Below, piece after piece: positions 26,621-34,879 of a DNA stretch of 64,000 nt (position 1 is the first letter of the stretch; every line of letters starts with the position of its first letter). The notes below the pieces were generated by a model. It made no database searches and was not told the DNA's origin. It saw nothing but the letters and a program-made list of their open reading frames with translations. This stretch comes from an uncultured Eubacteriales bacterium (GTDB lineage Bacteria > Bacillota > Clostridia > Peptostreptococcales > Anaerovoracaceae). The DNA lies in contig CACYHR010000017.1 in NCBI GenBank assembly GCA_902774265.1, forward strand, positions 32,144-96,143. The letters run 5' to 3'. The position numbers and the translations under genes are program-made.

Positions 26621-28336
26621 TTAATCCTCCCAGGCTCCGTGTTTGCGCAGGAGCTCGTTGATTTCTCTTGTAAGTTTGATGATCTCTTTATTGGATGTAC
26701 CCTGACAGTGCTCAATATGATCCATGAGCCTGTTTCCGGCACGACACAGTTCATTATATGCCTTAACGGCTTTTGCTGTAGACTCCGTGACTTTCCATTC
26801 ACCTTCTTTATCGCCATGTGAGTGCTCAGGTTTACGGCTCGAGAGTCTGCCTTCACTGTCAAATGATCTGATTTCGACGATACCGCCTTCAGCCTCTTTC
26901 CTGATAACAGGAACGACAACGGCCTTTTTGACGAGTTCGTCACTGATAAGATCCCATACCTCTCCGCTGTACGGAGCGACGGCAGGCCTGCCGATGCGTT
27001 CGGATGCTTCTTCAGCAAAATGGTCTGTCACTTTGTCTTCGCCGTGGTTAACGAAAAGTCTTATGCCCGGGGCAGCGTCCTCCACCCATTTGAGCAGCAT
27101 CTTTTCATCTGCATGACTGCTGAAAGAATCTATCTTTCTTATCTCGGCACACACCTGTATATCTTCACCGAAGAGCCTTACCATAGTTTCTCCGTCAAGC
27201 AGTCTGGCACCGAGAGTTTCGCGGCTCTGATATCCTACAAAGAGTATCGTGCATTCCGGTCTCCACAGATTGTGCTTAAGGTGATGACGTATCCTTCCCG
27301 CTTCGCACATTCCCGATGCGGAAATGATGATCTTCGGAGTCGGGTCGTCGTTTATCGCTCTGGACTCTTCACTCGATACGGACACCTTGAGATCAGGGAA
27401 AACTACAGGATTAATACCTTTTCTGAGAAGCTCGAGAGCCTCATCGTCGTAGTATTCCTCCATCTCGGAACTGTATATCTCAGTAGCTTCAACGGCAAGA
27501 GGACTGTCCACAACCACTTTGAATCCATCGTGATTTTTTATAAGTCCCTTTTCCTTTATTATCCTGATATAGTAAAGCAGTTCCTGTGTCCTTCCGACAG
27601 CAAAAGAAGGTATAACAACATTACCACCTCTGTCAAGGGTTTTCTGTATAACATCTGTAAGTTCCGCTACATAATCAGGACTTGGAGCATGAAGTCTGTC
27701 CCCGTATGTCGATTCGCATACTACATAATCCGCATGCGGAGGAGTCTGAGGCTCCTTTATCAGCGGCTTATTCAGATTGCCGAGATCGCCCGAGAACAGC
27801 AGAGTCCTCTCCTGATCACCCTCCCTGAGCCTGAACAGGATATTTGATGAACCGAGCAAGTGACCGGCATCAGTGAAGCTAATCGAAACGCCATCAAACA
27901 GTTCCATCTCCTGACCGTATCCGCTTGTACGGAAAAGTTCCATTGTTTTCAGCACATCATCGCTGGTGTAAAGAGGAACATATTCCTCTCTGCCCGATCT
28001 TTTACCTTTGCGGTTTCTCCATTGTGCTTCAAATTCCTGTATGTGAGCGGAATCCAGCAGCATTATCTTGCAAAGGCGTGATGTTGCTTCAGTCGTGTAA
28101 ACAGGTCCGCTAAACCCGTTCGCCACAAGAAACGGCAGTTTGCCCGTATGATCGATATGTGCATGAGTCGCAACAACAGCATCTATTTCAGAAGGAGCAA
28201 CAGGTATTTCGATATTCTCAAAAAGATCTCTGCCCTGCTCCATTCCGCAGTCTACCAGTATATTTTTTCCATTCACTTCAAGCAAAGTACATGATCCGGT
28301 AACCTCATGTGCAGCACCGATAAATGTAACTTTCAT
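26621..28336 (-). CDS. MBL-fold beta-CASP ribonuclease
   Basis: 571 residues from the ATG at 28336, which has GGAGGG eight bases upstream (an in-frame start at 28360 is less likely). The metallo-beta-lactamase domain carries ATHAHIDHTGKLP (HxHxDH), a metal-binding FSGDLGNLN block and SFSSHADEK. The beta-CASP domain carries ISASGMCEAGRIRHHL. Members of this group (CPSF-73/RNase J relatives) process RNA as endo- or 5'-exonucleases. A C-terminal extension of about 100 residues (from about 465) is not part of the core fold. It is immediately followed by murI. Confidence 0.93.
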   Translation of the reverse strand: MKVTFIGAAHEVTGSCTLLEVNGKNILVDCGMEQGRDLFENIEIPVAPSEIDAVVATHAHIDHTGKLPFLVANGFSGPVYTTEATSRLCKIMLLDSAHIQEFEAQWRNRKGKRSGREEYVPLYTSDDVLKTMELFRTSGYGQEMELFDGVSISFTDAGHLLGSSNILFRLREGDQERTLLFSGDLGNLNKPLIKEPQTPPHADYVVCESTYGDRLHAPSPDYVAELTDVIQKTLDRGGNVVIPSFAVGRTQELLYYIRIIKEKGLIKNHDGFKVVVDSPLAVEATEIYSSEMEEYYDDEALELLRKGINPVVFPDLKVSVSSEESRAINDDPTPKIIISASGMCEAGRIRHHLKHNLWRPECTILFVGYQSRETLGARLLDGETMVRLFGEDIQVCAEIRKIDSFSSHADEKMLLKWVEDAAPGIRLFVNHGEDKVTDHFAEEASERIGRPAVAPYSGEVWDLISDELVKKAVVVPVIRKEAEGGIVEIRSFDSEGRLSSRKPEHSHGDKEGEWKVTESTAKAVKAYNELCRAGNRLMDHIEHCQGTSNKEIIKLTREINELLRKHGAWED

Positions 28337-28459
28337 CAGATATTCCCTCCTTATCTGCACCTATACGGAGATTATTGTACCACACTTATGTGTTATTTCC
28401 TTGTATTTCATACAAAATACTCTTCTTATCATCATGAGCTGCGTTCAGTGCACTGCCGC

Positions 28460-28687
28460 GCAGATGTATTTCGCTCTCAGCATACCTCGAATCGGCAGAT
28501 TGCTGTAAGGCAGCGACAGACAGAGAATCTGGAGGAGCCGCTAAGAGTGCTGCGAGAAGACTGCAGGCGAGCGGCTAAGGACCGGCCGTCGCAAGCGAAG
28601 CGTCAGACTAGGTCCTCCGCGAGGCAAAGCCGACGAGCCAAGCACTCTCGGTGACGGAAGATAAGCAGATGTATTTCGCTCTCAGCA
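28460..28687. repeat. GC-rich structured segment bounded by 23-base direct repeats
   Basis: The 23-base sequence GCAGATGTATTTCGCTCTCA+GCA occurs at 28460-28482 and again at 28665-28687. Between the copies are several perfect inverted repeats: AGCCGCT/AGCGGCT (28536, 28570), AGGACC/GGTCCT (28578, 28611), AGAGTGCT/AGCACTCT (28544, 28641) and GGAGGA/TCCTCC (28531, 28613). It could be a structured RNA, or a small mobile repeat flanked by its target. No open frame with a ribosome binding site is inside. Confidence 0.65.
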
Positions 28688-28743
28688 CACTTCGGTGCCG
28701 GTTGATGGCTGAATTGTGACGTTTTGGTGAAATGTAAAAAATG

Positions 28744-28770
28744 TTAGCACTCAGTATTGACGAGTGCTAA
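28744..28770. promoter_or_regulatory. CIRCE operator (HrcA binding site)
   Basis: Canonical TTAGCACTC-N9-GAGTGCTAA with all 18 arm bases perfect. It overlaps the -35 box of the hsp20 promoter, so HrcA should repress hsp20 until heat shock. Confidence 0.96.
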
Positions 28771-28785
28771 CAAAAGTGTTATAAC
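28757..28785 (+). promoter_or_regulatory. Promoter of hsp20
   Basis: TTGACG (-35), 17-base spacer, TATAAC (-10). The -35 box lies within the CIRCE element. Confidence 0.8.
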
Positions 28786-28889
28786 ATAGCTGTCAGGTGA
28801 TGAAGCCCGATGAAACAGGCAGAATAAAGCCGGGGCGGTCACTAACACAAAACAGCTAAAAATATATTTTACATACAGGAGGTAATACT

Positions 28890-29336
28890 ATGTTCTATCC
28901 AAGACTTTTCAACGACGATCTTTTTGACAGCTTTATGAATTTCGATTTTCCTGCATTCAAGGATACTGACAGCAAGGTGTTCAGCAAGAGCGCTAATGGT
29001 CTCATGAAGACCGATGTGCGTGAGCAGGACGACAACTATGTACTCGACATCGATCTGCCGGGCTTCAAGAAGGATGAGATCAGTCTGACTCTCGATAACG
29101 GTTATCTGGTAGTAGGTGCTGCAAAGACAGTCAGCGATGAGGAAAAGGATTCCAAAGGCAAGATGCTCCGCCAGGAGAGATTCTCCGGCGCTATGCAGAG
29201 AAGCTTCTATGTAGGCGAAGGTATCGATGAAACAGATGTAAAGGCTAAATTCGAAGACGGCGTTCTCTGTCTCTCCTTCCCTAAGGAAAAGCAGCCTGAG
29301 ATCCCTGAAAAGAAGACCATCATGATCGAGGGCTAA
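28890..29336 (+). CDS. Hsp20 / alpha-crystallin small heat-shock protein
   Basis: 148 residues with a central alpha-crystallin domain (about 40-135): VREQDDNYVLDIDLPGFKKDEI, LDNGYLVVGAAK and the conserved RQERFSGAMQRSFYVGEGI. The C-terminal tail contains the IPEKK region in place of a strict IxI motif (PEIPEKKTIMI). Small Hsps hold unfolded proteins without ATP. AGGAGG is eight bases before the ATG. CIRCE upstream indicates HrcA control, which is more often seen for groESL and dnaK than for hsp20. The gene is monocistronic, with a terminator at 29386. Confidence 0.96.
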   Translation: MFYPRLFNDDLFDSFMNFDFPAFKDTDSKVFSKSANGLMKTDVREQDDNYVLDIDLPGFKKDEISLTLDNGYLVVGAAKTVSDEEKDSKGKMLRQERFSGAMQRSFYVGEGIDETDVKAKFEDGVLCLSFPKEKQPEIPEKKTIMIEG

Positions 29337-29385
29337 CGCGCATGATGCGTCATCCGGAATGATAATCAGATCATAAAAAACCTTT

Positions 29386-29427
29386 AAAAAACCTTCTGCG
29401 GTATACACGAAACTGCAGAAGGTTTTT
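29386..29427 (+). terminator. Terminator of hsp20
   Basis: AACCTTCTGC/GCAGAAGGTT stem with a 16-base loop, followed by TTTTT; A-rich on the left, so it may also serve the opposite strand. Confidence 0.88.
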
Positions 29428-29463
29428 CATTTATAACTATGCGGCTCACAATGGCCTTTACTA

Positions 29464-30801
29464 TCAGTATTCCTCAGGAAGCATATTCGTGACGTCCTGC
29501 GCGATTATGAACACCTCTGTTGCCACTCCGTCCTCTTTCTTTGTGACAGTATATTTATATGCATAATACTCAACATGACCGTTTATATGCGAACGGATAA
29601 CAACGACGGCTACATCCTGTATGCTCATGATGCTTCTCAGATTGTCAATACGTATCAGCTTGGCTACCGTCCTGTAATTGTCCGCATCGCTTACCTGTGA
29701 CAGCAGCGAACTGCAGTATTCATTGTAATCGCCCTCTTTAACCAGAGTGATGTCATTAGGGCTGCCTATAACATAGTCATATCTGCATGTCTTAAGATCG
29801 ACTCTGATGACCTTTTCAAGCAGATTCGACATCGCATTCGATATGTATTCCGCATTCCTTCTCTCTTCCTCAATCTGCTCCTGCTGCTTGCTGTATCCCA
29901 TAGACATAATGATCATATAGGCTGCAAAGAGCATTGTAATGAAAACTATAAGGAAGGCACCGTTGCTGTTGGCCTTTTTGAGTATATCGGCAGAAGCACT
30001 TGCAGGAAAGCTTCTTACGAGTATCCACCCGGAGCTTTCGATATTGGCAGCATACGCATCAGTCATCTCCCCTGACGAAATATATGAGAGAGACGCATTA
30101 CCTCCGGCATAGAATACCTTGCGTATGTTTGTCAGTTCCTCTTCACTGCAGCCTCCGGATTTCTCCAGATATTCAAAATAATCATCGAAACGCGTTCTTT
30201 TCGTTGAGCCGATTATCCTGCCGTTCCTGTCGCAGAGCCAGCTTTCGCCGTCCAGCCCGAAGAGCTTGTAGTTGATCATATTGTATATACTGCTCTTTCC
30301 GAATACTCCGAGCATGACGCCGATGACCTTGCTGCCGTTATACACAGGCGCATAGAATACGATCTGTCTTTCACCATTGACTCTTGAGCGTGTAATAAAA
30401 TCGATCCCGGAATGCCCTCTCATTCCCTCCTTAAAGCAATTCAAATCCAGCAGATTAGCCTTGATACCCTCGCTGGTATAGTCTCTGCCCTTTGCATCCA
30501 CATAGCGAAGAGATTCAAAGGCGGAATTCTCTTCGAATTCTCTGAGTGTACCGAGGTCGACCTTGCTGCCCTTCATGGTCTCTCCGTACAGATAAGCCGT
30601 TGATCTTATAAAAGAGAGATTATTTGTAAATATGGAATCTATCGATTCAGCGCGCTGCACTGTCAGTTCGTACAGATACTCAGCATTCTGATTCTTTATC
30701 CTTGCTGAATTGCTATGCGCAAAAATAGCAAAGGCAATAAAAATGCATACTACGAGAACCAGAGAAAGAATCATCCGCCTTTTTCCGCTGTTTATATCCA
30801 T
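29464..30801 (-). CDS. dCache-type membrane sensor lacking a recognised output domain
   Basis: 445 residues. TM1 is about 11-30, an extracellular double-Cache sensor about 35-275 (RYVDAKGRDYTS, FITRSRVNGERQIVFYAPVYNG, VIGVMLGVFG), and TM2 about 281-303. A short helix follows (about 304-325), then a cytoplasmic domain of about 115 residues (KVIRVDLKTCRYDYVIGSP...EYYAYKYTVTKKEDG...IIAQDVTNM) that looks like a PAS fold. The architecture equals diguanylate-cyclase receptors, but no GGDEF, EAL, kinase or chemotaxis domain follows. It may be a truncated receptor or a regulatory partner. The gene starts 13 bases after the DUF5662 gene. Confidence 0.78.
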   Translation of the reverse strand: MDINSGKRRMILSLVLVVCIFIAFAIFAHSNSARIKNQNAEYLYELTVQRAESIDSIFTNNLSFIRSTAYLYGETMKGSKVDLGTLREFEENSAFESLRYVDAKGRDYTSEGIKANLLDLNCFKEGMRGHSGIDFITRSRVNGERQIVFYAPVYNGSKVIGVMLGVFGKSSIYNMINYKLFGLDGESWLCDRNGRIIGSTKRTRFDDYFEYLEKSGGCSEEELTNIRKVFYAGGNASLSYISSGEMTDAYAANIESSGWILVRSFPASASADILKKANSNGAFLIVFITMLFAAYMIIMSMGYSKQQEQIEEERRNAEYISNAMSNLLEKVIRVDLKTCRYDYVIGSPNDITLVKEGDYNEYCSSLLSQVSDADNYRTVAKLIRIDNLRSIMSIQDVAVVVIRSHINGHVEYYAYKYTVTKKEDGVATEVFIIAQDVTNMLPEEY

Positions 30802-30814
30802 TATATCCCCTTTT

Positions 30815-31351
30815 TTATTTCTCCTTCAGCCACGCTTTTACATAACTGAAGGCAGCTTCTTCACCTTCATCCTTCAGAATGCGAAGCATTTTCTCAAGCT
30901 CCGACGCTGTTTCCGGATGCATCATCGTCCACTTTCTGGCGCGCATAAAATAATCATATGCGGAAGCGTCTGTATATTTGTCGCGAAGATATATCCTGCA
31001 GGCTGCGACACGGTCGCAGAACATCTCCGCCACATAGCGTTTCGGCATCTTATTGCCTCCAAAGCCTACGGATCCGTCTTCGTTAATGACATAATCTATC
31101 CAGTACTCGAAATGATGCTTATTGCGTCCCTTGTGATGCAGCCAGGCCTTCGAAAGTCCTGTTTTCCTGCGTTCCGCATCGTTTGGGCTCCTGTGCCCCT
31201 GATAATATATGGCTCCGCGCCAGAATTCGCCCGGCGAATACTTGCTGAGGTCATGCAAAAGACCCTGCCTGACAAGTCCCAGCCTTATACAGTATCTGCA
31301 TACCAGATTGCGGTGTTCGGTTATTGTCCTGAAATGTTTGATAGGATGCAT
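30815..31351 (-). CDS. DUF5662 family protein
   Basis: 178 residues, soluble. It opens with HPIKHFRTITEHRNLV and contains LLHDLSKYSPGEFW and LHHKGRNKHHFEYW, a spacing of His and Asp residues suggesting a metal-binding helical fold. These features match the DUF5662 family, known from Firmicutes genomes and phages; no function is established. It lies head to head with tRNA-Ala and upstream of the dCache sensor. The ribosome binding site before the ATG is weak. Confidence 0.8.
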   Translation of the reverse strand: MHPIKHFRTITEHRNLVCRYCIRLGLVRQGLLHDLSKYSPGEFWRGAIYYQGHRSPNDAERRKTGLSKAWLHHKGRNKHHFEYWIDYVINEDGSVGFGGNKMPKRYVAEMFCDRVAACRIYLRDKYTDASAYDYFMRARKWTMMHPETASELEKMLRILKDEGEEAAFSYVKAWLKEK

Positions 31352-31374
31352 AGAAATTATTTTTCTCTCATGGC

Positions 31375-31404
31375 TTGTATGACCGTATTATTAAGTGCTA
31401 TAAT
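31375..31404 (+). promoter_or_regulatory. Promoter of tRNA-Ala
   Basis: TTGTAT (-35), 18-base spacer, consensus TATAAT (-10) with an upstream TG (TGCTATAAT, extended -10). The -10 ends 30 bases before the tRNA. Confidence 0.75.
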
Positions 31405-31434
31405 CATTAACAGCTTTTATACAGCATTTGATAA

Positions 31435-31510
31435 GGGGCGTTAGCGCAGCTGGGAGCGCGTCTGACTGGCAGTCAGGAGGTCACGAGTTCGAGCCTCGTA
31501 CGCTCCACCA
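31435..31510 (+). tRNA. tRNA-Ala (anticodon GGC)
   Basis: A 76-base cloverleaf with encoded CCA. Acceptor GGGGCGT/ACGCTCC, D arm GCGC...GCGC, anticodon arm TCTGA-CTGGCAG-TCAGG (anticodon GGC, reads GCC/GCU) and T arm ACGAG-TTCGAGC-CTCGT. Confidence 0.96.
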
Positions 31511-31539
31511 AAGAACAGGCTTTATGCCTGTTCTTTTTT
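31511..31539 (+). terminator. Terminator of tRNA-Ala
   Basis: AAGAACAGGC-TTTAT-GCCTGTTCTT followed by TTTT, directly after the CCA end. Confidence 0.93.
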
Positions 31540-31591
31540 ACTGTTTAATTGTCCGTAATCATCCATCTGTTCTGTATGTCTGCGTAGTAAA

Positions 31592-33268
31592 TCAATCTTC
31601 CTGCTCATCTGAAATGATATCTGCTATAAGATCGCTGACTATCCCCGCCTTTTTTCGCTCTTTATCCTCATACATGAGTCTGTCCGCTCTCTTATAGACA
31701 TCATATGCGCTTCTGTCCGCTTCCGGATCATATATCGCGATACCGCTTGCTATATTTATCTCTTTCCACGGCTTATCACTTGCCTCTGTGATCCTCAGGG
31801 ACCTCAGTTCAAACTCCCTGCAGAGTTCGACCCTGTTGCTGTAGTCATCATTCTGCAGAATAGCTGCGAATTCATCGCCGCCTATACGGAAGACCGGACT
31901 GTGCCTGAACACTTCACAGATTAGTCTGCACGCTGTCTTGAGATATACATCGCCTTTGGAATGGCCGTAAGTATCGTTGATCTCCTTGAGTCTGTTGCAG
32001 TCGAACATACAGACAGCGAATTCCGGTTTACCGCCCTCAGGAGCTGCCGCAATCGAATCATCCAGATCGCGTACATACATATCAAATGCTCCCTTGTTTC
32101 TCAGAGATGTAAGAGCATCCTTATACGCCATATCATTAAGACCGCCGATATATACCTTAAGGTGATCGACCAGCTGCCTGAATGTTCCGGTAAGTATGCC
32201 GACTTCATCCTTACCGTCATAATCCAGTTCAACATCATAATCACCCTTATCGATACGCTTCGCAGCCTCGGTAAGATATGTCAGCGGCTTTACTATGCGT
32301 CCAACAGTGACAAGACCGACAATAAGGAACAGCATCAGTATCACCGCTGCAGCGGCTACCATAACATAGATAGCATTCATCCATCCGGCATCTATCTCCG
32401 TTTCAGGTGCGGCAACGAACAGTCTCATACCGTTCGACAGCATACTCCATGCAGCTCTCTGCCTCACTCCTTCATAATCGAATATCACTATAGGCTTTGC
32501 TGCGGAAAGCTTGCTCGATATGAGCTCAGAGCTTATATCAGATACAGGCGTTCCCGATTCGACTGTACGGTGATAGATGATAACATCATCCTCATTGACG
32601 AGGAACGGATAGCCGTTATCAAAGGACACAATGTATTCCATCTGCTTGCGCAGCATCTCATAGCTTACATCAATGCCTATAACACCTATGAACTGATTCT
32701 TCCAGTACACAGGCGCAACATAAGAGATCATCTTGGAGCCGTTAAGATTCTCATTTTTATACGGCTCAAGCCATACCGCATGCTTTTTTGCCTTAGGTAT
32801 ATAAAACCATCCGACATGCTCCGTATCATCCGGTTTGTACTTGCTTATATCGGTCAGTTCGGATTTTACGAAATCAACACGTCCGTATTTTGAGTACCAG
32901 AAACCATTCAGAGTTTCCGAAATATCAGGAGAAACTCTGAAATAGTATGTCATTATACCGTTAGTATTGCTCGCAACGCTTCGGAACAGCGTCTCTACTT
33001 TTTCGAGATAGGCTTCCATTTCCTTATCCGAAAGCCCCTTCATTTCCTCCGTGGCATATCTTGAGACAACATCAACAGACTGTTCGATACTGTTAAGATA
33101 GGAATCGAGAGTCTGCTGTCTGGTCTCGCATGTCAGATTAAGGAGCTCATCAGAAGCCTTGTCTCCATAGGATTTGATCGAATAGATACCGATTACGCCT
33201 ATGGCAGCTATGCTCGTTATGACGGCGAATACTATTAATAATGTGATTCTTGAACGTATCGATCTCAT
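31592..33268 (-). CDS. Membrane diguanylate cyclase (dCache-HAMP-GGDEF)
   Basis: 558 residues. TM1 is about 7-29, an extracellular dCache sensor about 35-290, TM2 about 299-322, HAMP about 320-372, and a GGDEF domain about 380-545. The active site reads FRIGGDEF (463-467 intact), with DCNRLKEINDTYGHSKGD for substrate and metal binding. The RxxD inhibitory site is not conserved, so product feedback is unlikely. It should make c-di-GMP in response to an extracellular ligand. It stands alone between tRNA-Ala and an M24 peptidase. Confidence 0.93.
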   Translation of the reverse strand: MRSIRSRITLLIVFAVITSIAAIGVIGIYSIKSYGDKASDELLNLTCETRQQTLDSYLNSIEQSVDVVSRYATEEMKGLSDKEMEAYLEKVETLFRSVASNTNGIMTYYFRVSPDISETLNGFWYSKYGRVDFVKSELTDISKYKPDDTEHVGWFYIPKAKKHAVWLEPYKNENLNGSKMISYVAPVYWKNQFIGVIGIDVSYEMLRKQMEYIVSFDNGYPFLVNEDDVIIYHRTVESGTPVSDISSELISSKLSAAKPIVIFDYEGVRQRAAWSMLSNGMRLFVAAPETEIDAGWMNAIYVMVAAAAVILMLFLIVGLVTVGRIVKPLTYLTEAAKRIDKGDYDVELDYDGKDEVGILTGTFRQLVDHLKVYIGGLNDMAYKDALTSLRNKGAFDMYVRDLDDSIAAAPEGGKPEFAVCMFDCNRLKEINDTYGHSKGDVYLKTACRLICEVFRHSPVFRIGGDEFAAILQNDDYSNRVELCREFELRSLRITEASDKPWKEINIASGIAIYDPEADRSAYDVYKRADRLMYEDKERKKAGIVSDLIADIISDEQED

Positions 33269-33466
33269 TCAAAATTCTTCCATGTCCGGCAGCCGGGTAT
33301 TTGATATCCCGGCCTCATATAATCTTACGCAGTCAGTATAGCATACAACACAACTACAAATGTGTCAATTCAAACATGCGTAAACAGCATTTTTTCTATT
33401 TATATTGCGTTACAATCCACCCCCGGGACTCTATCCCTCCCCTTACGGCGGACCGCTGAAGCGATT

Positions 33467-34708
33467 CTATCTCATAAGCGCTTCAATGTCTTCTATCGTG
33501 CGTGGTATGCCGGCCGAAAGGTTCTCGCATCCGTCTTCGGTAATAAGGCAGTTATCCTCGAGCCTGAAGCCTATTCCCCATTCCTCATGATAGATACCTA
33601 CGTCTATACAGAATACCATATCCGGCGCAATGAACTCCGGAGTCTCGACAACATCGTGTACATCGAAGCCTATATGATGAGCTCCTCCGTGCCACATATA
33701 CTTCCCTATATTGGAAACATCGTCCAGCACTCCGGCATCAACAAGGAGCTCTGCGTTGTATTCTCTTATGGTCTTATCTACCGCATCCATCCTCATGCCC
33801 GGCTTAACGATGCTGAACATGTAGTCTGATGTTTTCAGCGCGCACTCGTACAGCAGCTTCTGCCTGTCGCTGAATTTCCCGTTGCACGGCCAGCTTCTCG
33901 ATACATCATTTATCAGAAAGTCCCACATAACGCCTACATCGTTCAGAACCATATCTCCGTCATTCGCCTGTCCGGTATAGGAATAGTTGTGAATGATGAA
34001 ATTGCCCTTTCCCGCAGAAATGATCGGAGGGAATCCGTAAATATAAGGAGCATATTCATGTATAGCCCTGTCGAATTCAACCTTGTACATGAACTCTCTC
34101 ATTCCCGGCTTTGAATGCTTCATCATAGCCAGAATACCCTCTCCCGTTATCTTTTCTGCCGTACGCAGTGCATCGATCTCACACGGCTGCTTGTAAAGTC
34201 TGAGCTTTCTGAAAAGCGGATCGCTGTTTCCGAAGCTCATGAAAGGCAGATTGTGGTGCACATAATGCTTGAAATCGTGCTGCGCCCTGTCTATGTCGCT
34301 GTCGTCGGCTTTATACAGATCCAGATAAAGCTTTCCGTAATTTCCGGACCATGCATCTTTGCGGAAATCTTTAATAAACTCTCCGCTGCTTCTGATATCG
34401 CTTATCCCGGATATTTCCTCCGCTTCTGCAGGTTTGATCCTGACCCCTGTCCATCTCTCCGCATAATCGTCAGGCGGGAGTAAGTATAGAGTCTCGTGAA
34501 CGCTTCCGTCTCCGTCCTTACGCGCAAAAAGTATAGCCTCTTTGCAGGTAAGACCGGTCAGATATACGAAATTTCTGTCCGCAAAAAAAGAATAATATTC
34601 ATCGTTTGTCTTGATTATCTCTCTTCCGGAAAAGACAGCGAACAGCGATCCTTCCGGAAGCATATCGTACATTTTTTTCCTGTTGCCGATAAAGAATTCT
34701 TTTTTCAA
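33467..34708 (-). CDS. M24 metallopeptidase, Xaa-Pro aminopeptidase type
   Basis: 413 residues from a TTG start at 34708 that has AGGAG and AAGGAAA directly upstream; the frame runs open to 34783 without family resemblance. The N-terminal AMP_N domain (FFIGNRKKMYDMLPEGSLF, SFFADRNFVYLTGL) precedes the pita-bread domain. Metal-ligand blocks are LNDVGVMWDFLINDVSRSWP (two Asp), GAHHIGFDVHD (His) and FRLEDNCLIT (last Glu). The first Glu block reads CIDVGIY, so Asp stands where E is usual. It is shorter than the two aminopeptidase P paralogues at the left end and resembles bacterial PepP. Substrate probably Xaa-Pro peptides. Confidence 0.88.
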   Translation of the reverse strand: MKKEFFIGNRKKMYDMLPEGSLFAVFSGREIIKTNDEYYSFFADRNFVYLTGLTCKEAILFARKDGDGSVHETLYLLPPDDYAERWTGVRIKPAEAEEISGISDIRSSGEFIKDFRKDAWSGNYGKLYLDLYKADDSDIDRAQHDFKHYVHHNLPFMSFGNSDPLFRKLRLYKQPCEIDALRTAEKITGEGILAMMKHSKPGMREFMYKVEFDRAIHEYAPYIYGFPPIISAGKGNFIIHNYSYTGQANDGDMVLNDVGVMWDFLINDVSRSWPCNGKFSDRQKLLYECALKTSDYMFSIVKPGMRMDAVDKTIREYNAELLVDAGVLDDVSNIGKYMWHGGAHHIGFDVHDVVETPEFIAPDMVFCIDVGIYHEEWGIGFRLEDNCLITEDGCENLSAGIPRTIEDIEALMR

Positions 34709-34814
34709 TTTCCTTTTCTCCTGTAATTCAAGATCCAAGACCCAGATCACCATAGCGGGATCACACAGCTCCCGCTCAGGCATTCTGTGTCTGTGAAAAA
34801 TACTGATTCCTGTT

Positions 34815-34874
34815 AAAACAGATCCGGCCGCGCCGCCTATTTATGACGTTACAGCCGGATCCGGTCTGTTTTTT
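34815..34874 (-). terminator. Terminator of the opp operon
   Basis: On the minus strand a bulged stem (AACAGA, five extra bases, TCCGGC against GCCGGATCTGTT) ends in TTTT. It begins six bases after the oppF stop. Confidence 0.7.
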
Positions 34875-34879
34875 ACAGC

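Larger units (their letters stand above)
28337..28889. promoter_or_regulatory. Long intergenic region with a structured repeat segment, CIRCE and the hsp20 promoter
   Basis: 553 bases without a credible gene. The left 100 bases are AT-rich. Bases 28460-28687 are GC-rich, bounded by identical 23-base direct repeats and rich in inverted repeats (see the repeat entry). The right part holds the CIRCE operator, the hsp20 promoter and an untranslated leader of about 100 bases. Confidence 0.7.

Noticed and set aside
28307-28654. Plus-strand frame of 115 codons before hsp20
   Set aside because: No ribosome binding site; Arg/Ser/Gln-rich translation typical of a GC-rich non-coding repeat.
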